A DNA stretch of 64,000 nt, from assembly GCF_027925385.1 (NCBI RefSeq), contig NZ_AP027142.1:1842001-1906000 (forward strand), in the 5' to 3' direction. A program made the translations under genes and the position numbers. The notes below the pieces were generated by a model. That model ran no database searches. It had not been told where the DNA came from and saw only the letters and a list, made by a program, of their open reading frames with translations. Positions 52,958 through 62,173 of this stretch are shown here, one piece after another. This DNA comes from Methylocystis iwaonis (GTDB lineage: Bacteria; Pseudomonadota; Alphaproteobacteria; Rhizobiales; Beijerinckiaceae). Numbering within the stretch: position 1 is the stretch's first letter; each line of letters starts with the position of its first letter.

Positions 52958-54883
52958 ATGTATCTTTCTCTGGCATTCATACGCTTTCTCGAGAGCGTCC
53001 CATCGGCGCTCGCGGTCGGTCTGCTGCTTCTGCCGCGGCTCATCGATGAGGATGGCGGACGCTTCAAGCCCTGGGTCGCCGCGGCGGCGGTTTTTCGCGC
53101 GCTGCTGGGTTTTGCGCTTCTCTATCTGACCGCCCGTGCGATTATTCCGGCGGAGCGGCCGATCGACGCCGCTGTGCTGCAGGAGTTCGCCTTCGGGACC
53201 AGCGTCGGCAAGGCGTGGGTCGGCACGCAGCTTCTCGCCTTTGTTTTTGCGGGAATGACGATCGCGCGCTTGTTCCGCGCGTCCGATCTCCTCGACCGTG
53301 TCACGCTCTGGACCGGCGTCGGCGTGCTCGCCGTCGTCTCGGTCACCGGCCACGCCATCGACGACGGTCTGCCGCTCTGGACGCAGCTCAGCTTCCTCCT
53401 GCACACGGCGGCGGGGCTCACCTGGCTCGGCGGGCTCTTCGGCCTGATCTGGTGGATGTTCACGGCGCATCACAAGCCGCCTCACCTTGCCGCCAAACTC
53501 GCGGAACGCTGGTCGAGGATCGCAAAGGTTGCGATTGCGCTCGTCGCCGTCACCGGCGTCGCCATGGCCTATGAGAATGTCGGCAGCGTGCCGAACATGC
53601 TCGCAACGCCCTATGGCCGCCTATTGACGCTGAAGCTCACTCTGCTCGTCGCCGTGCTGCTCTGCGCGCTCGCCATTGTGCGCTATATGCGCGCGCGCCC
53701 CATTGACGAATTCGACGTCGCCTGGGTCGGTAAGATCGGCAGCCTCGAGGCGGTTTTCGGCGTCGGCCTGCTGGCGATCGCCGGCTATATCGCCGTCATC
53801 ACGCCGGCCTCGCATGAGACCGATCTTTATTGGCCGCTGCCGTTCCGTCTGTCTTACATCGCGACATGGGGGCAGAAGCCGGTCTTTCCGTCTGCGATCT
53901 GGTGGTGGGCCATCGGCTCTGGCGTTTTTGCGATTGCCGCCGCGCTCATCTGGTGGACGCCGGCGACCCGCGAGAAGCGTCTCTACGCCACGCCGGCGGC
54001 GACGATCGCCGCTCTGTTCTGCCTGGCGGTGTCCTTCTCCACCGAGGCCTATATCGACACCTACAACGATCCCACGCAGGATTTCACCGCCGAATCCGTT
54101 GCGCGCGCCATGTCGACCTTTCAGGAGAACTGCGTCGGCTGCCACGGTCCGATTGGCGAGGGCAACGGCCCCATGGCGAAGGATCTGAAGAACAAGGATG
54201 GCCTGCCGATCCAGCCGGCGGATCTCACCGCGCCGCATGTCGGCACGCATACGATCGGCGATATTTTCCACTGGCTGACGTTTGGCGGGCAGAGCGGCGT
54301 CATGCCGAGCTTCGCCCATGTGCTCGACGTCGATGATCGTTGGGATATGATCAACTATCTGTTGATGCTTTCCAGCACGAACCAGTCGCGCTTCATCGGG
54401 CCGCAGGCCATGGTTCAATGGCTGATCGCGCCGGATTTCGCGCTGATCGATCCGCAGGAGGAGGTGACGAGCCTCTTCAAGCTACGGGGTAAGCCGACGC
54501 TTTTGTCCTTCGCGCGCTGCACGGCGGGCGCCGACGGCGAAAAGGAGCTGGAGGCAAGTCTGTTGACTGCGGCAGGCGCGGCGAAATCGGCGGGCGTGAA
54601 TCACGTCACCGTCTATAGCGGCGATTGCCCGGCGGCGGCGAAGGGTCGCGAGGCGCTTCACCCGGCGGCGGCGGAGAAAGCCTATTCGATCATCAACCGC
54701 TATCCCAACGTACCTTATACGAACGAAATTTCGCAGGCGCATTTCCTCATCGATCGCTCGGGCTATGTGCGCGCGCGATTCAAGCAGTTCGGCGAGGGCG
54801 ACGGAAACACGACGCAATTCGCCGCACAGGCCGCGATGATGGCCAATGAGCCGCTGATCGAGATCAACCTGCACTCGCATTGA
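52958..54883 (+). CDS. copD: CopD membrane protein fused to cytochrome c and a C-terminal thioredoxin-like domain
   Basis: 641-residue three-part protein. Residues 1 to about 360 are a CopD-type membrane domain with about nine helices (conserved His in HAIDDGLP, LLHTAAGLTWLGGLFG and TPASHET). Residues about 375-475 are a class I cytochrome c with C392-x2-C395-H396 and a later Met candidate in SGVMPSFAHVL. Residues about 505-641 have a thioredoxin-like look (KPTLLSFARCT, AHFLIDRSGYVRARF), lacking a clear CxxC. It probably moves copper across the membrane coupled to redox chemistry. The pieces are recognisable; the combined role is inference. Confidence 0.85.
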   Translation: MYLSLAFIRFLESVPSALAVGLLLLPRLIDEDGGRFKPWVAAAAVFRALLGFALLYLTARAIIPAERPIDAAVLQEFAFGTSVGKAWVGTQLLAFVFAGMTIARLFRASDLLDRVTLWTGVGVLAVVSVTGHAIDDGLPLWTQLSFLLHTAAGLTWLGGLFGLIWWMFTAHHKPPHLAAKLAERWSRIAKVAIALVAVTGVAMAYENVGSVPNMLATPYGRLLTLKLTLLVAVLLCALAIVRYMRARPIDEFDVAWVGKIGSLEAVFGVGLLAIAGYIAVITPASHETDLYWPLPFRLSYIATWGQKPVFPSAIWWWAIGSGVFAIAAALIWWTPATREKRLYATPAATIAALFCLAVSFSTEAYIDTYNDPTQDFTAESVARAMSTFQENCVGCHGPIGEGNGPMAKDLKNKDGLPIQPADLTAPHVGTHTIGDIFHWLTFGGQSGVMPSFAHVLDVDDRWDMINYLLMLSSTNQSRFIGPQAMVQWLIAPDFALIDPQEEVTSLFKLRGKPTLLSFARCTAGADGEKELEASLLTAAGAAKSAGVNHVTVYSGDCPAAAKGREALHPAAAEKAYSIINRYPNVPYTNEISQAHFLIDRSGYVRARFKQFGEGDGNTTQFAAQAAMMANEPLIEINLHSH

Positions 54884-54939
54884 GGCGCAGGCGAGCTTTC
54901 GAGCCGGCAATCGAGCCGGCCGTTGAAAGGGAGAGAGAC

Positions 54940-55542
54940 ATGATCATCAAGCGGCGTGATCTTTTGGCGACAGGCGGCTCTTTGCTCGCCGGCGCCTTTC
55001 TTGGAGTCTTTGCCCCGGCCCGTTCGGCCAAAGCGCATGAATATGACGTCGGCAAGCTCAAAGTCGAGCACCCGTGGCTGCGCGTCCCGGCCGACGGCGA
55101 GAAGAACGCGACTTTCTACGCCTTCATTCACAATAGCGGCGACACGCCCGACAAGCTCGTCGGCGTGAAGGTTGAGAAGTTCGAGAAGGCGGTTATCCAC
55201 GGCGACCCCAAGCATCTCGAGCTCGAGACGCCCGTGGTTCTCCCGCCCAAGTCGAAGACGACGCTCGCGCCGGGCGGCGTTTACGTGGCGCTGCTCGGCG
55301 CCAAGAAACATTTGGAGATCGGCTGGGGTCTCGAAATGACGCTCGTCTTCGAGAAGGCGGGCGAGGTCGTGATCGACGCCGCCATCGACGCGCCCGACGC
55401 CCAGCATGCGCATGACGCCGAGGCCATGGAGCGCTGGGAAAAGGCGCACAATAAGGACACGTCCGGGCCAAAGGATGCTGGCCACGACCATCACGGGCAC
55501 GAGCATCATCACGACATGGATAAGTCGGATAAATCGCACTGA
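54940..55542 (+). CDS. PCuAC-domain copper chaperone with His-rich tail
   Basis: 200-residue exported protein. The signal region contains KRRDLLATGG, a possible Tat motif, and cleavage after AKA would leave N-terminal H33. PCuAC proteins of methanotrophs bind copper by a histidine brace formed by such an N-terminal His and another His. The domain shows EHPWLRV, ATFYAFIHN and VYVALLGAKK; the classic Met/His-rich C-terminal site is replaced by a tail with about ten His (HDHHGHEHHH). Start ATG 54940 follows GGGAGAGAG. Last gene of the pmoD operon. Confidence 0.88.
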   Translation: MIIKRRDLLATGGSLLAGAFLGVFAPARSAKAHEYDVGKLKVEHPWLRVPADGEKNATFYAFIHNSGDTPDKLVGVKVEKFEKAVIHGDPKHLELETPVVLPPKSKTTLAPGGVYVALLGAKKHLEIGWGLEMTLVFEKAGEVVIDAAIDAPDAQHAHDAEAMERWEKAHNKDTSGPKDAGHDHHGHEHHHDMDKSDKSH

Positions 55543-55612
55543 CAGCGTGCTGCCGGGGAGGGCGAACAAACGCCCTTTCTCCGCCGCAGCGGCGGAACGC
55601 CCCAAAACAAAC

Positions 55613-55638
55613 AACGCGCGCCCGGCGGCGCGCGTTTT
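55613..55638. terminator. Intrinsic terminator after the PCuAC gene
   Basis: Perfect 10 bp stem aacgcgcgcc/ggcgcgcgtt (55613-55622 with 55627-55636), then tt on the plus strand and a short T run on the minus strand. It can serve both converging genes. Confidence 0.8.
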
Positions 55639-55658
55639 ACGTCGACAGTCTTGAACGC

Positions 55659-55886
55659 TCAGCGATCGACGCTGACGAGACGGCCGGAGAATCCGGGATT
55701 GTCGGCGATCGGCGCGTGGCCGTGAGTCGTGTTCAGCGGCAGCGCGAAGCCCAGCACGAAAGCGGCCGTGGCCATCGCTGCGACAAGCAGGATGGAGATG
55801 CGGAACTGTCGGCGAGCCGACTCGCGATCGAAGTGACGCGTGAACGCTGGTTCAATCTGATCGTCGAATTTATCAACGAGCGACAT
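55659..55886 (-). CDS. Small single-span membrane protein
   Basis: 75-residue protein with a charged N-terminus (VDKFDDQIEPAFTRHFDRESARR), one transmembrane helix (ISILLVAAMATAAFVLGFAL) and a short C-terminus. ATG 55886 follows GGGAAG. It converges on the pmoD-copC-copD-PCuAC operon and is not recognised as any family. The open frame upstream to 56045 has no start with a better site. Confidence 0.65.
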   Translation of the reverse strand: MSLVDKFDDQIEPAFTRHFDRESARRQFRISILLVAAMATAAFVLGFALPLNTTHGHAPIADNPGFSGRLVSVDR

Positions 55887-56089
55887 GGTTGTTACTTCCC
55901 CTGGGTGATCGCCCTCGCATTCCCCTTCCGCCTGGGCTCTCCCTCTGCGCCGCGGCGGCGACGGCGCAAAGTCATCCTGCTTGCGCCCTCCGGATAGAAA
56001 CGAGCACAAGCCCGAAAAGTTGCATGGGGCTGTGGACAATTTCACAATTTTTTTAAATCGGGGTCCGAATGGGGTTTACGAGGTGGAAA

Positions 56090-57313
56090 TCACCCGTGTT
56101 TCGGGTTCGGTTCCAGCTTCTGCGCCTCCATTTCTGGGGCCGTCCGCGCTGTCACAGCAAAGAGTAGGACGAGCGCTGCGACGCCGAACGGAATCCCGAG
56201 CGCCATAGCGGCCGGCCTTGCGACGAGCGGGGCGACATAAGCGAGCGCGAGCGCCGTTTTTTCGTAAGGGCGGAAGCCTTCGTCTATCCCGCGCGAGACG
56301 AGCAGAGCCATCGCCGGGGCGAGCGCCATCAGGTCGTAATCCAGTAGATAGGGCGTGGTGAGCAGCGTCGCTTCTATCGTGGCGGCGCCTTTGACCCTTG
56401 CGTCGGCGTTTGAACGCAGCACCCATATGAGGCAGGCGAGCGCGCAGAAGCTCGCCGATCCCTGCCAGAAATAGGCGGTCGAAATGTCGCCGCCGAGCAG
56501 CCGAACAGCGGCGAAGACGCTCTGGATTTTCTCGAAGCCGGGGCCGCCGTCCTCGACAACCCTGCGGGTGAAGCCGAGGCTTTCGAAAAAGGCGCGCCAG
56601 CTTGTTGCGCCGAAAGCCGTCAGGCTCATCGCGCTCATGACGGCGAGAGTCGCAGCGGCGCTCGCGAGCGCGCGCCAGTGGCGGTCAATGAGGAGCGCAA
56701 GCGGAAGGGCGAGGGCGAATTGCGGTTTATAGGCGAGAAGGGCGAAAAGCGCGCCGGCGACAAGCGGGCGCCGGTCGAGCAGCAGGAAGCCGCCGCCGAG
56801 TAACGCCGCGGTGAGGAAGCCGTTCTGGCCATGTCCGAGATTGACGATAACGGCGGGAAAGGCGAGGGCTGCGATCAACGCGTTGCGCCGGGCGACGCCG
56901 GATTTGCCCAGTATCGCGACGATGGGGATGAGATAGAGCGCGAGCGTTCCGGCCTGCCAGAGCGCGAGCGCCGGCAGATAGGGCAAAGTCGCGAAAAACG
57001 CGGCGAGCGCCAGGAAATAGGGCGGATAATGCCAGCCGAAGATTCCCGTCTCGGGGCCGAATTCTTTGCGCTGCGCCTCGGCGTGGCGCGTTATGTCGAA
57101 CGGCGCCTCGGGATGGCCCGCGAGAACTTCCTGGCCCGCGACCCAAACCTGGCTGAAATCGGAACCGAGAGGGAGATTGTTCGGCCCAATGCGGTCATGG
57201 GAGGTCGCGATGGCTCCGACAATAGCGAGCAGGAAAATAGCGAGGAAGATAAGCGGGTAGACGCGCAGCCGCTCTGCAGTCAGCCAATCGCCGCTTCTGA
57301 TTGTCCCCAGCAT
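56090..57313 (-). CDS. Glycosyltransferase family 87 (DUF2029) membrane protein
   Basis: 407-residue polyprenyl-phosphate-dependent glycosyltransferase-like membrane protein with about ten hydrophobic segments. After the first helix comes the loop GSDFSQVWVAGQEVLAG, with the acidic residue region typical for GT-C enzymes; GWHYPPYFLALAAF and AYKPQFALALPLALL are also characteristic of the family. ATG 57313 was chosen because the first membrane segment begins soon after; the frame runs on to 58834 opposite the aminotransferase gene. Confidence 0.85.
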   Translation of the reverse strand: MLGTIRSGDWLTAERLRVYPLIFLAIFLLAIVGAIATSHDRIGPNNLPLGSDFSQVWVAGQEVLAGHPEAPFDITRHAEAQRKEFGPETGIFGWHYPPYFLALAAFFATLPYLPALALWQAGTLALYLIPIVAILGKSGVARRNALIAALAFPAVIVNLGHGQNGFLTAALLGGGFLLLDRRPLVAGALFALLAYKPQFALALPLALLIDRHWRALASAAATLAVMSAMSLTAFGATSWRAFFESLGFTRRVVEDGGPGFEKIQSVFAAVRLLGGDISTAYFWQGSASFCALACLIWVLRSNADARVKGAATIEATLLTTPYLLDYDLMALAPAMALLVSRGIDEGFRPYEKTALALAYVAPLVARPAAMALGIPFGVAALVLLFAVTARTAPEMEAQKLEPNPKHG

Positions 57314-57358
57314 TCGCCACTCCCCCGACAGGGCGAGACCATAGTGGGCGCGGGTTAA

Positions 57359-58666
<1,308 letters not shown>

Positions 58667-58676
58667 GGTCGCGGAT

Positions 58677-58782
58677 GTCGTTCCCGACGGGCCGAAGGCC
58701 CGATCGGGAATACTGCCCCAAAGCCGTGACATTGCTCTGGATTCCCAATCGCCCGCTTGCGCGGGCGTCGGGAGTGACCACG
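58677..58782. repeat. Family A repeat copy 5
   Basis: tgtcgttcccgacgggccga to gggcgtcgggagtgaccacg. Slightly diverged from copies 1 and 6, but with all inner arms (cccgatcggga, cgcccgcttgcgcgggcg). Confidence 0.8.
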
Positions 58783-58922
58783 CGGTATCATTTTCGATTG
58801 GTTGAAAGACAGTCTCGCCGGCTTGCGTTCGCAAGCCACCCTAACTTTACGCTTTCGTTCGTAGCGCTCTAATATGAAGAAAAGCGCGGGCCTGTGAGCC
58901 TGCGCCTCAGGGGAGCGCCAAG

Positions 58923-59450
58923 ATGACCCTTCTTTTCCTCGTTGCGCTCGCTCTTGTGAGCGGGCTCATCGCTTATATTTCCTTGCGACCGAATACGTTC
59001 AAAATCGTCCGCTCGGCGGTCGTGAATGCGCCGCCGGAGGCGATTTATCAGCGCATCAATGATCTGCACGCCTGGGAGGCCTGGTCGCCCTGGGCCAGGC
59101 TCGATCCCGCCGCAACCAACACATTCGACGGCTCGCCGCTCGGGCCCGGCGCCAGCATGAGCTGGTCTGGCAATAAAAAGGTTGGCGCGGGGAAGATGAC
59201 GATAAAGGAAAGCAGCCAGAACGAGCGCATTCGTCTCAAGCTGGAATTCACCCGGCCGATGTCCGCGACCAATGAGGTGCAATTTGATCTCAAGCCGATC
59301 GGCGAGGCGAAGACCGAGGTCACTTGGGCGATGTCCGGCCACAATGAATTCATTGGCAAGGCCATGCATGTCTTCACGAACATGGACAAGATGGTCGGGG
59401 GACAGTTCGAGCAGGGCCTCGCCAATTTGAAGTCGCTCGTCGAGGCGTGA
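58923..59450 (+). CDS. SRPBCC-fold protein with N-terminal membrane anchor
   Basis: 175-residue protein: a hydrophobic N-terminal helix (LLFLVALALVSGLIAYISL), then a START/SRPBCC lipid- or ligand-binding fold. Polyketide-cyclase-type motifs are VNAPPEAIYQRINDLHAWEAWSPWARLDP and the last helix MDKMVGGQFEQGLANLKSLVE. Function unknown; ligand cannot be inferred. ATG 58923 follows GGGAGCGCC. Confidence 0.85.
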   Translation: MTLLFLVALALVSGLIAYISLRPNTFKIVRSAVVNAPPEAIYQRINDLHAWEAWSPWARLDPAATNTFDGSPLGPGASMSWSGNKKVGAGKMTIKESSQNERIRLKLEFTRPMSATNEVQFDLKPIGEAKTEVTWAMSGHNEFIGKAMHVFTNMDKMVGGQFEQGLANLKSLVEA

Positions 59451-59481
59451 CGGCGCCGTTTGCATCTCAGGAGAAGAGCCT

Positions 59482-59694
59482 ATGAAAAAACTGTTTATCG
59501 CTGGACTTGGCGCCATGACTTTCGCTGCGACTCTGGCTGTCATGCCGCAAGAGGCGAGCGCCGCGGCCTGCGCGGTGGGGCGCTATCATGCCGGTTGCGT
59601 CGGCTATCGCGGAGCGGCCGTCGTGCATCGCGCTCCGGCGCGCGTCTGCCGCACCGTCTGGACCGGCCGCGTGCGCCGCACGGTCTGCTACTGA
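59482..59694 (+). CDS. Small secreted protein, Arg/Val-rich with Cys
   Basis: 70-residue protein with a signal peptide (to about ASA, residue 27) and a short mature part containing four Cys (AAC, GC, VC, VC) and repeated RxVxR elements, ending in CY. ATG 59482 follows GGAGAAGAG. Similar short, basic secreted proteins are common in Rhizobiales; function unknown. Confidence 0.7.
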   Translation: MKKLFIAGLGAMTFAATLAVMPQEASAAACAVGRYHAGCVGYRGAAVVHRAPARVCRTVWTGRVRRTVCY

Positions 59695-59701
59695 TACTGA
59701 C

Positions 59702-59738
59702 AAAAAATTAGGCGCGCGGCAGGCGTTCCGCCGCGCGC
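59702..59738 (-). terminator. Intrinsic terminator of sodB
   Basis: On the minus strand a perfect 9 bp stem (59712-59720 with 59730-59738: gcgcgcggc/gccgcgcgc) is followed by taattttttg (complement of the A run at 59702-59707). It lies 19 bp past the sodB stop. Confidence 0.85.
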
Positions 59739-59756
59739 AAGAGATCGATCGCGCCC

Positions 59757-60353
59757 TTACTTGGCGGCGTCGAGCATTTCCTCGGCATGTTCCCAGTTCA
59801 CGAGATGCTCGAGGAAGGTCTTGAGATAGTCGGCGCGGCGGTTGCGGTAGTCGATGTAGTAGGAATGCTCCCACACGTCGGCGACGAGCAGCGGCTGCGC
59901 GCCATGCACCAGCGGGCTCTCGGCGTTCGGGGTCTTGCGGATCGCAGCCTTGCCGTCCTTGAGCTCCAGCCACACCCAGCCCGAGCCGAACTGCGCCAGG
60001 CCTTCCTTCTGGAAGTCTTCCTTGAACTTGTCGACCGAGCCGAAGGAATCGACAATCAGCTTCTCGATCTTGCCCGGAATCGCGCCGCCGCCATTGGGCT
60101 TCATCCACTTCCAATAGTGGTGGTGGTTGTAGTGCTGGGCGGCATTGTTGAAGATCGGCGTGTTCTTGCCGAAGGAAGCGACAACCACCTCCTCGAGCGA
60201 CTTGCCCTCGAACTCTGTGCCCTTGATCAAATTATTGAGGTTGGTGACATAGGTCGCATGGTGCTTGTCGTGATGATACTCGAACGACTCACGCGACAAA
60301 TAAGGCTGCAGGGCGTCGTAAGCGTAGGGGAGATCTTCAAGCGTGAAGGACAT
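59757..60353 (-). CDS. sodB: Iron-type superoxide dismutase
   Basis: 198-residue enzyme dismutating superoxide. N-terminal FTLEDLPYAYDALQPYLS, then the ligand His in EYHHDKHHATYV, the second in AQHYNHHHYWKW, and the Asp/His pair in DVWEHSYYIDYRNRR. Residue pattern (GSGWVWLELK, NAESPL) is of the Fe/cambialistic group, so metal preference is not certain. ATG 60353 is used rather than the TTG one codon upstream. Confidence 0.95.
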   Translation of the reverse strand: MSFTLEDLPYAYDALQPYLSRESFEYHHDKHHATYVTNLNNLIKGTEFEGKSLEEVVVASFGKNTPIFNNAAQHYNHHHYWKWMKPNGGGAIPGKIEKLIVDSFGSVDKFKEDFQKEGLAQFGSGWVWLELKDGKAAIRKTPNAESPLVHGAQPLLVADVWEHSYYIDYRNRRADYLKTFLEHLVNWEHAEEMLDAAK

Positions 60354-60515
60354 CAATGCTCTCCTGAACAGGAATAGGGCTCGAGGGCCCCGCGGTTAAC
60401 TAGACCCGGCGCCGCCGTGCGGCAACAAGCAATAAGGATTCCGTATAGAGGGCGCGTGACATGGAAAGACGGCCCGGCGGGGGCCGGGCCGTCAGCATTT
60501 GCGCGAGAGAGGAAA

Positions 60516-61127
60516 TCAGGCGGGCTGGCTAGCCGCTTCCTCCTTGTATTTCTTGGACTTTGCCCGCAGGGCCACCACCATGACGGCGACGAGCGACACG
60601 AAGCCGACGCCGTAAAGGATGTATTCGATCAATCCCCAGAACGTATAGAGCCCCACCGAGAAGGGGAACTGCGACACGAACTCATTGCCGAGATCGTCGC
60701 GCACTGTGACGATTGCGACATAGTGGCCGGCATCCTTGAAATTATGTTCGAAGGTCATGATGCCGTTGCGATAGATTTTCGGCTCGAGCTTGAAGACGGT
60801 CGCCGCCGCCGCATTGCTCGCTTCCGTCGCATCGCCTTCGCTCTTGACGATGCGCACGCCCATGGCCATGTCGCGCAACTCGTCCGAGACGGCTTCGAGC
60901 GCGATCACGGTTGGACCGGTCTTGGCGACCGCCTCGCAAAACTCCTCTTCCTCGCCCGTGCGCTGATAGGCGATGAAATGCATGTTGCTGGGGCCGATCT
61001 TGAACACGCATTCATCCTGTTCGAGCTTCACGCCGCCATGCGCTAGCGCGCCTGTCGATGCAATGCCCAAAGCTCCGATAAGAGCCACAGCGGCGGCCCA
61101 AATCCGGCGCTTCGATAACCCCCTCAT
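60516..61127 (-). CDS. PmoD-like copper protein, second copy
   Basis: 203-residue protein with the same plan as the PmoD encoded at 51765: signal peptide ending in ALA, a periplasmic domain, one C-terminal transmembrane helix (YGVGFVSLVAVMVVAL) and a basic tail. The putative copper residues match in order and spacing: C40, M49, H50 and C64, against C41, M49, H51 and C65. It lacks the Met-rich lead-in. Cleavage after ALA leaves an N-terminal His (HGG). ATG 61127 follows AGGAGACG. Single gene. Assignment as a PmoD paralogue rests on this pattern. Confidence 0.75.
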   Translation of the reverse strand: MRGLSKRRIWAAAVALIGALGIASTGALAHGGVKLEQDECVFKIGPSNMHFIAYQRTGEEEEFCEAVAKTGPTVIALEAVSDELRDMAMGVRIVKSEGDATEASNAAAATVFKLEPKIYRNGIMTFEHNFKDAGHYVAIVTVRDDLGNEFVSQFPFSVGLYTFWGLIEYILYGVGFVSLVAVMVVALRAKSKKYKEEAASQPA

Positions 61128-61516
61128 GTCCGTCTCCTAATCAGGTTGAGAACCGGCCGCTTGGTTCGACAGCGCCTGCGCCGTCGCCCGCCGCTCTCAC
61201 GGCCAATACAAGAGCTTTGTGCGGGGCGTTGCTTTTACCATGCGTCATCAGGCCGCATGCTTACCAATACATGTAACTATATGAAATACAATAATTTACA
61301 ATGTCAACAATGCAGCGCGCCTCCTGTCCGGACGATCAACATCTTGAACTGCAGTGCGTTAATGACCATATTAGTAGAAAAACCGTCTTCCCTCTGGCTT
61401 TGGGCATGAACGGCTTTCATAAGTATAGAAAGTATAGATTCGCGCGCGCCTTCCCGGCGACTTGCGCGCGGCCTCTCGGTATGTGCTAGAAGGGCGGCGA
61501 CGACGATGGGAGCCGC
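61128..61516. other. AT-rich divergent intergenic region
   Basis: 389 bp between the divergent second pmoD-like gene and the 185-residue protein gene. It is strikingly AT-rich at 61255-61440 (atgtaactatatgaaataca; tataga repeats at 61428-61439). No certain promoter or operator assigned. Confidence 0.5.
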
Positions 61517-62074
61517 ATGAAGCGCAATCTTTCCGGATGGGGCGTGACAGCCGCTGGCCTGCTGCTTGCGGGCGGCGGGGCCTATGGAATGTGGGCCGGC
61601 TGGGACATGATCATGGTCGAGCGCGGCTGGAGCCTGTTTATCGCCGGCTCGGTCGCCTTGTCGGGCGGCGTGGTGACCACGGCGCTCGGTCGGGTCGTCG
61701 CCCATCTCGCCCGCTTCGGCGCGGTGACGGACCCCGCCGCGCAACCGGCCGCGCCCAAGCCAATTGAGGATGCGCCAGTTGAGGATGCGGCTCCTGTAGA
61801 GGCGGTTCAGGCGGAGATGTGGGCGAGCCCCGCTCCGGCGAAGCCCGAGCCTCCCAAGGCGAATGTCGTCACCGCCGAGCCGCCGCGGCCGGACTTCTCG
61901 TCCCTCTTGAGACCGCCGGCCGAAGAGCCGACGGAGGTCGACCGCTATACGGCGGGCGACTCGACCTATGTCATGATGTCCGACGGTTCGGTCGAGGTGC
62001 GCGGTCCCGAAGGCGCGCAGCGCTATCCCTCGCTCGCCGCCTTGAGGGCCGAGGCCGAGTCGCGACAGCGCTAA
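61517..62074 (+). CDS. Two-span membrane protein with Pro-rich linker
   Basis: 185-residue protein: two hydrophobic helices near the N-terminus (VTAAGLLLAGGGAYGMWAGW and LFIAGSVALSGGVVTTALG), a Pro/Ala/Glu-rich linker (about 75-125), and a small C-terminal piece with RYTAGDSTYVMMSDGSVEV. Unrecognised family; the C-terminal piece suggests a beta-structured tail. ATG 61517 has GGGAGCC upstream. Confidence 0.7.
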   Translation: MKRNLSGWGVTAAGLLLAGGGAYGMWAGWDMIMVERGWSLFIAGSVALSGGVVTTALGRVVAHLARFGAVTDPAAQPAAPKPIEDAPVEDAAPVEAVQAEMWASPAPAKPEPPKANVVTAEPPRPDFSSLLRPPAEEPTEVDRYTAGDSTYVMMSDGSVEVRGPEGAQRYPSLAALRAEAESRQR

Positions 62075-62173
62075 CCTGCCTCGCTGTATGCGGCCATTGG
62101 CCGCCTCACGGCGCCTCGCCAGCGTCGCTATCCTGCCGCGATAACAACGACAAAATCGTCGCCGGGGAGGCAT

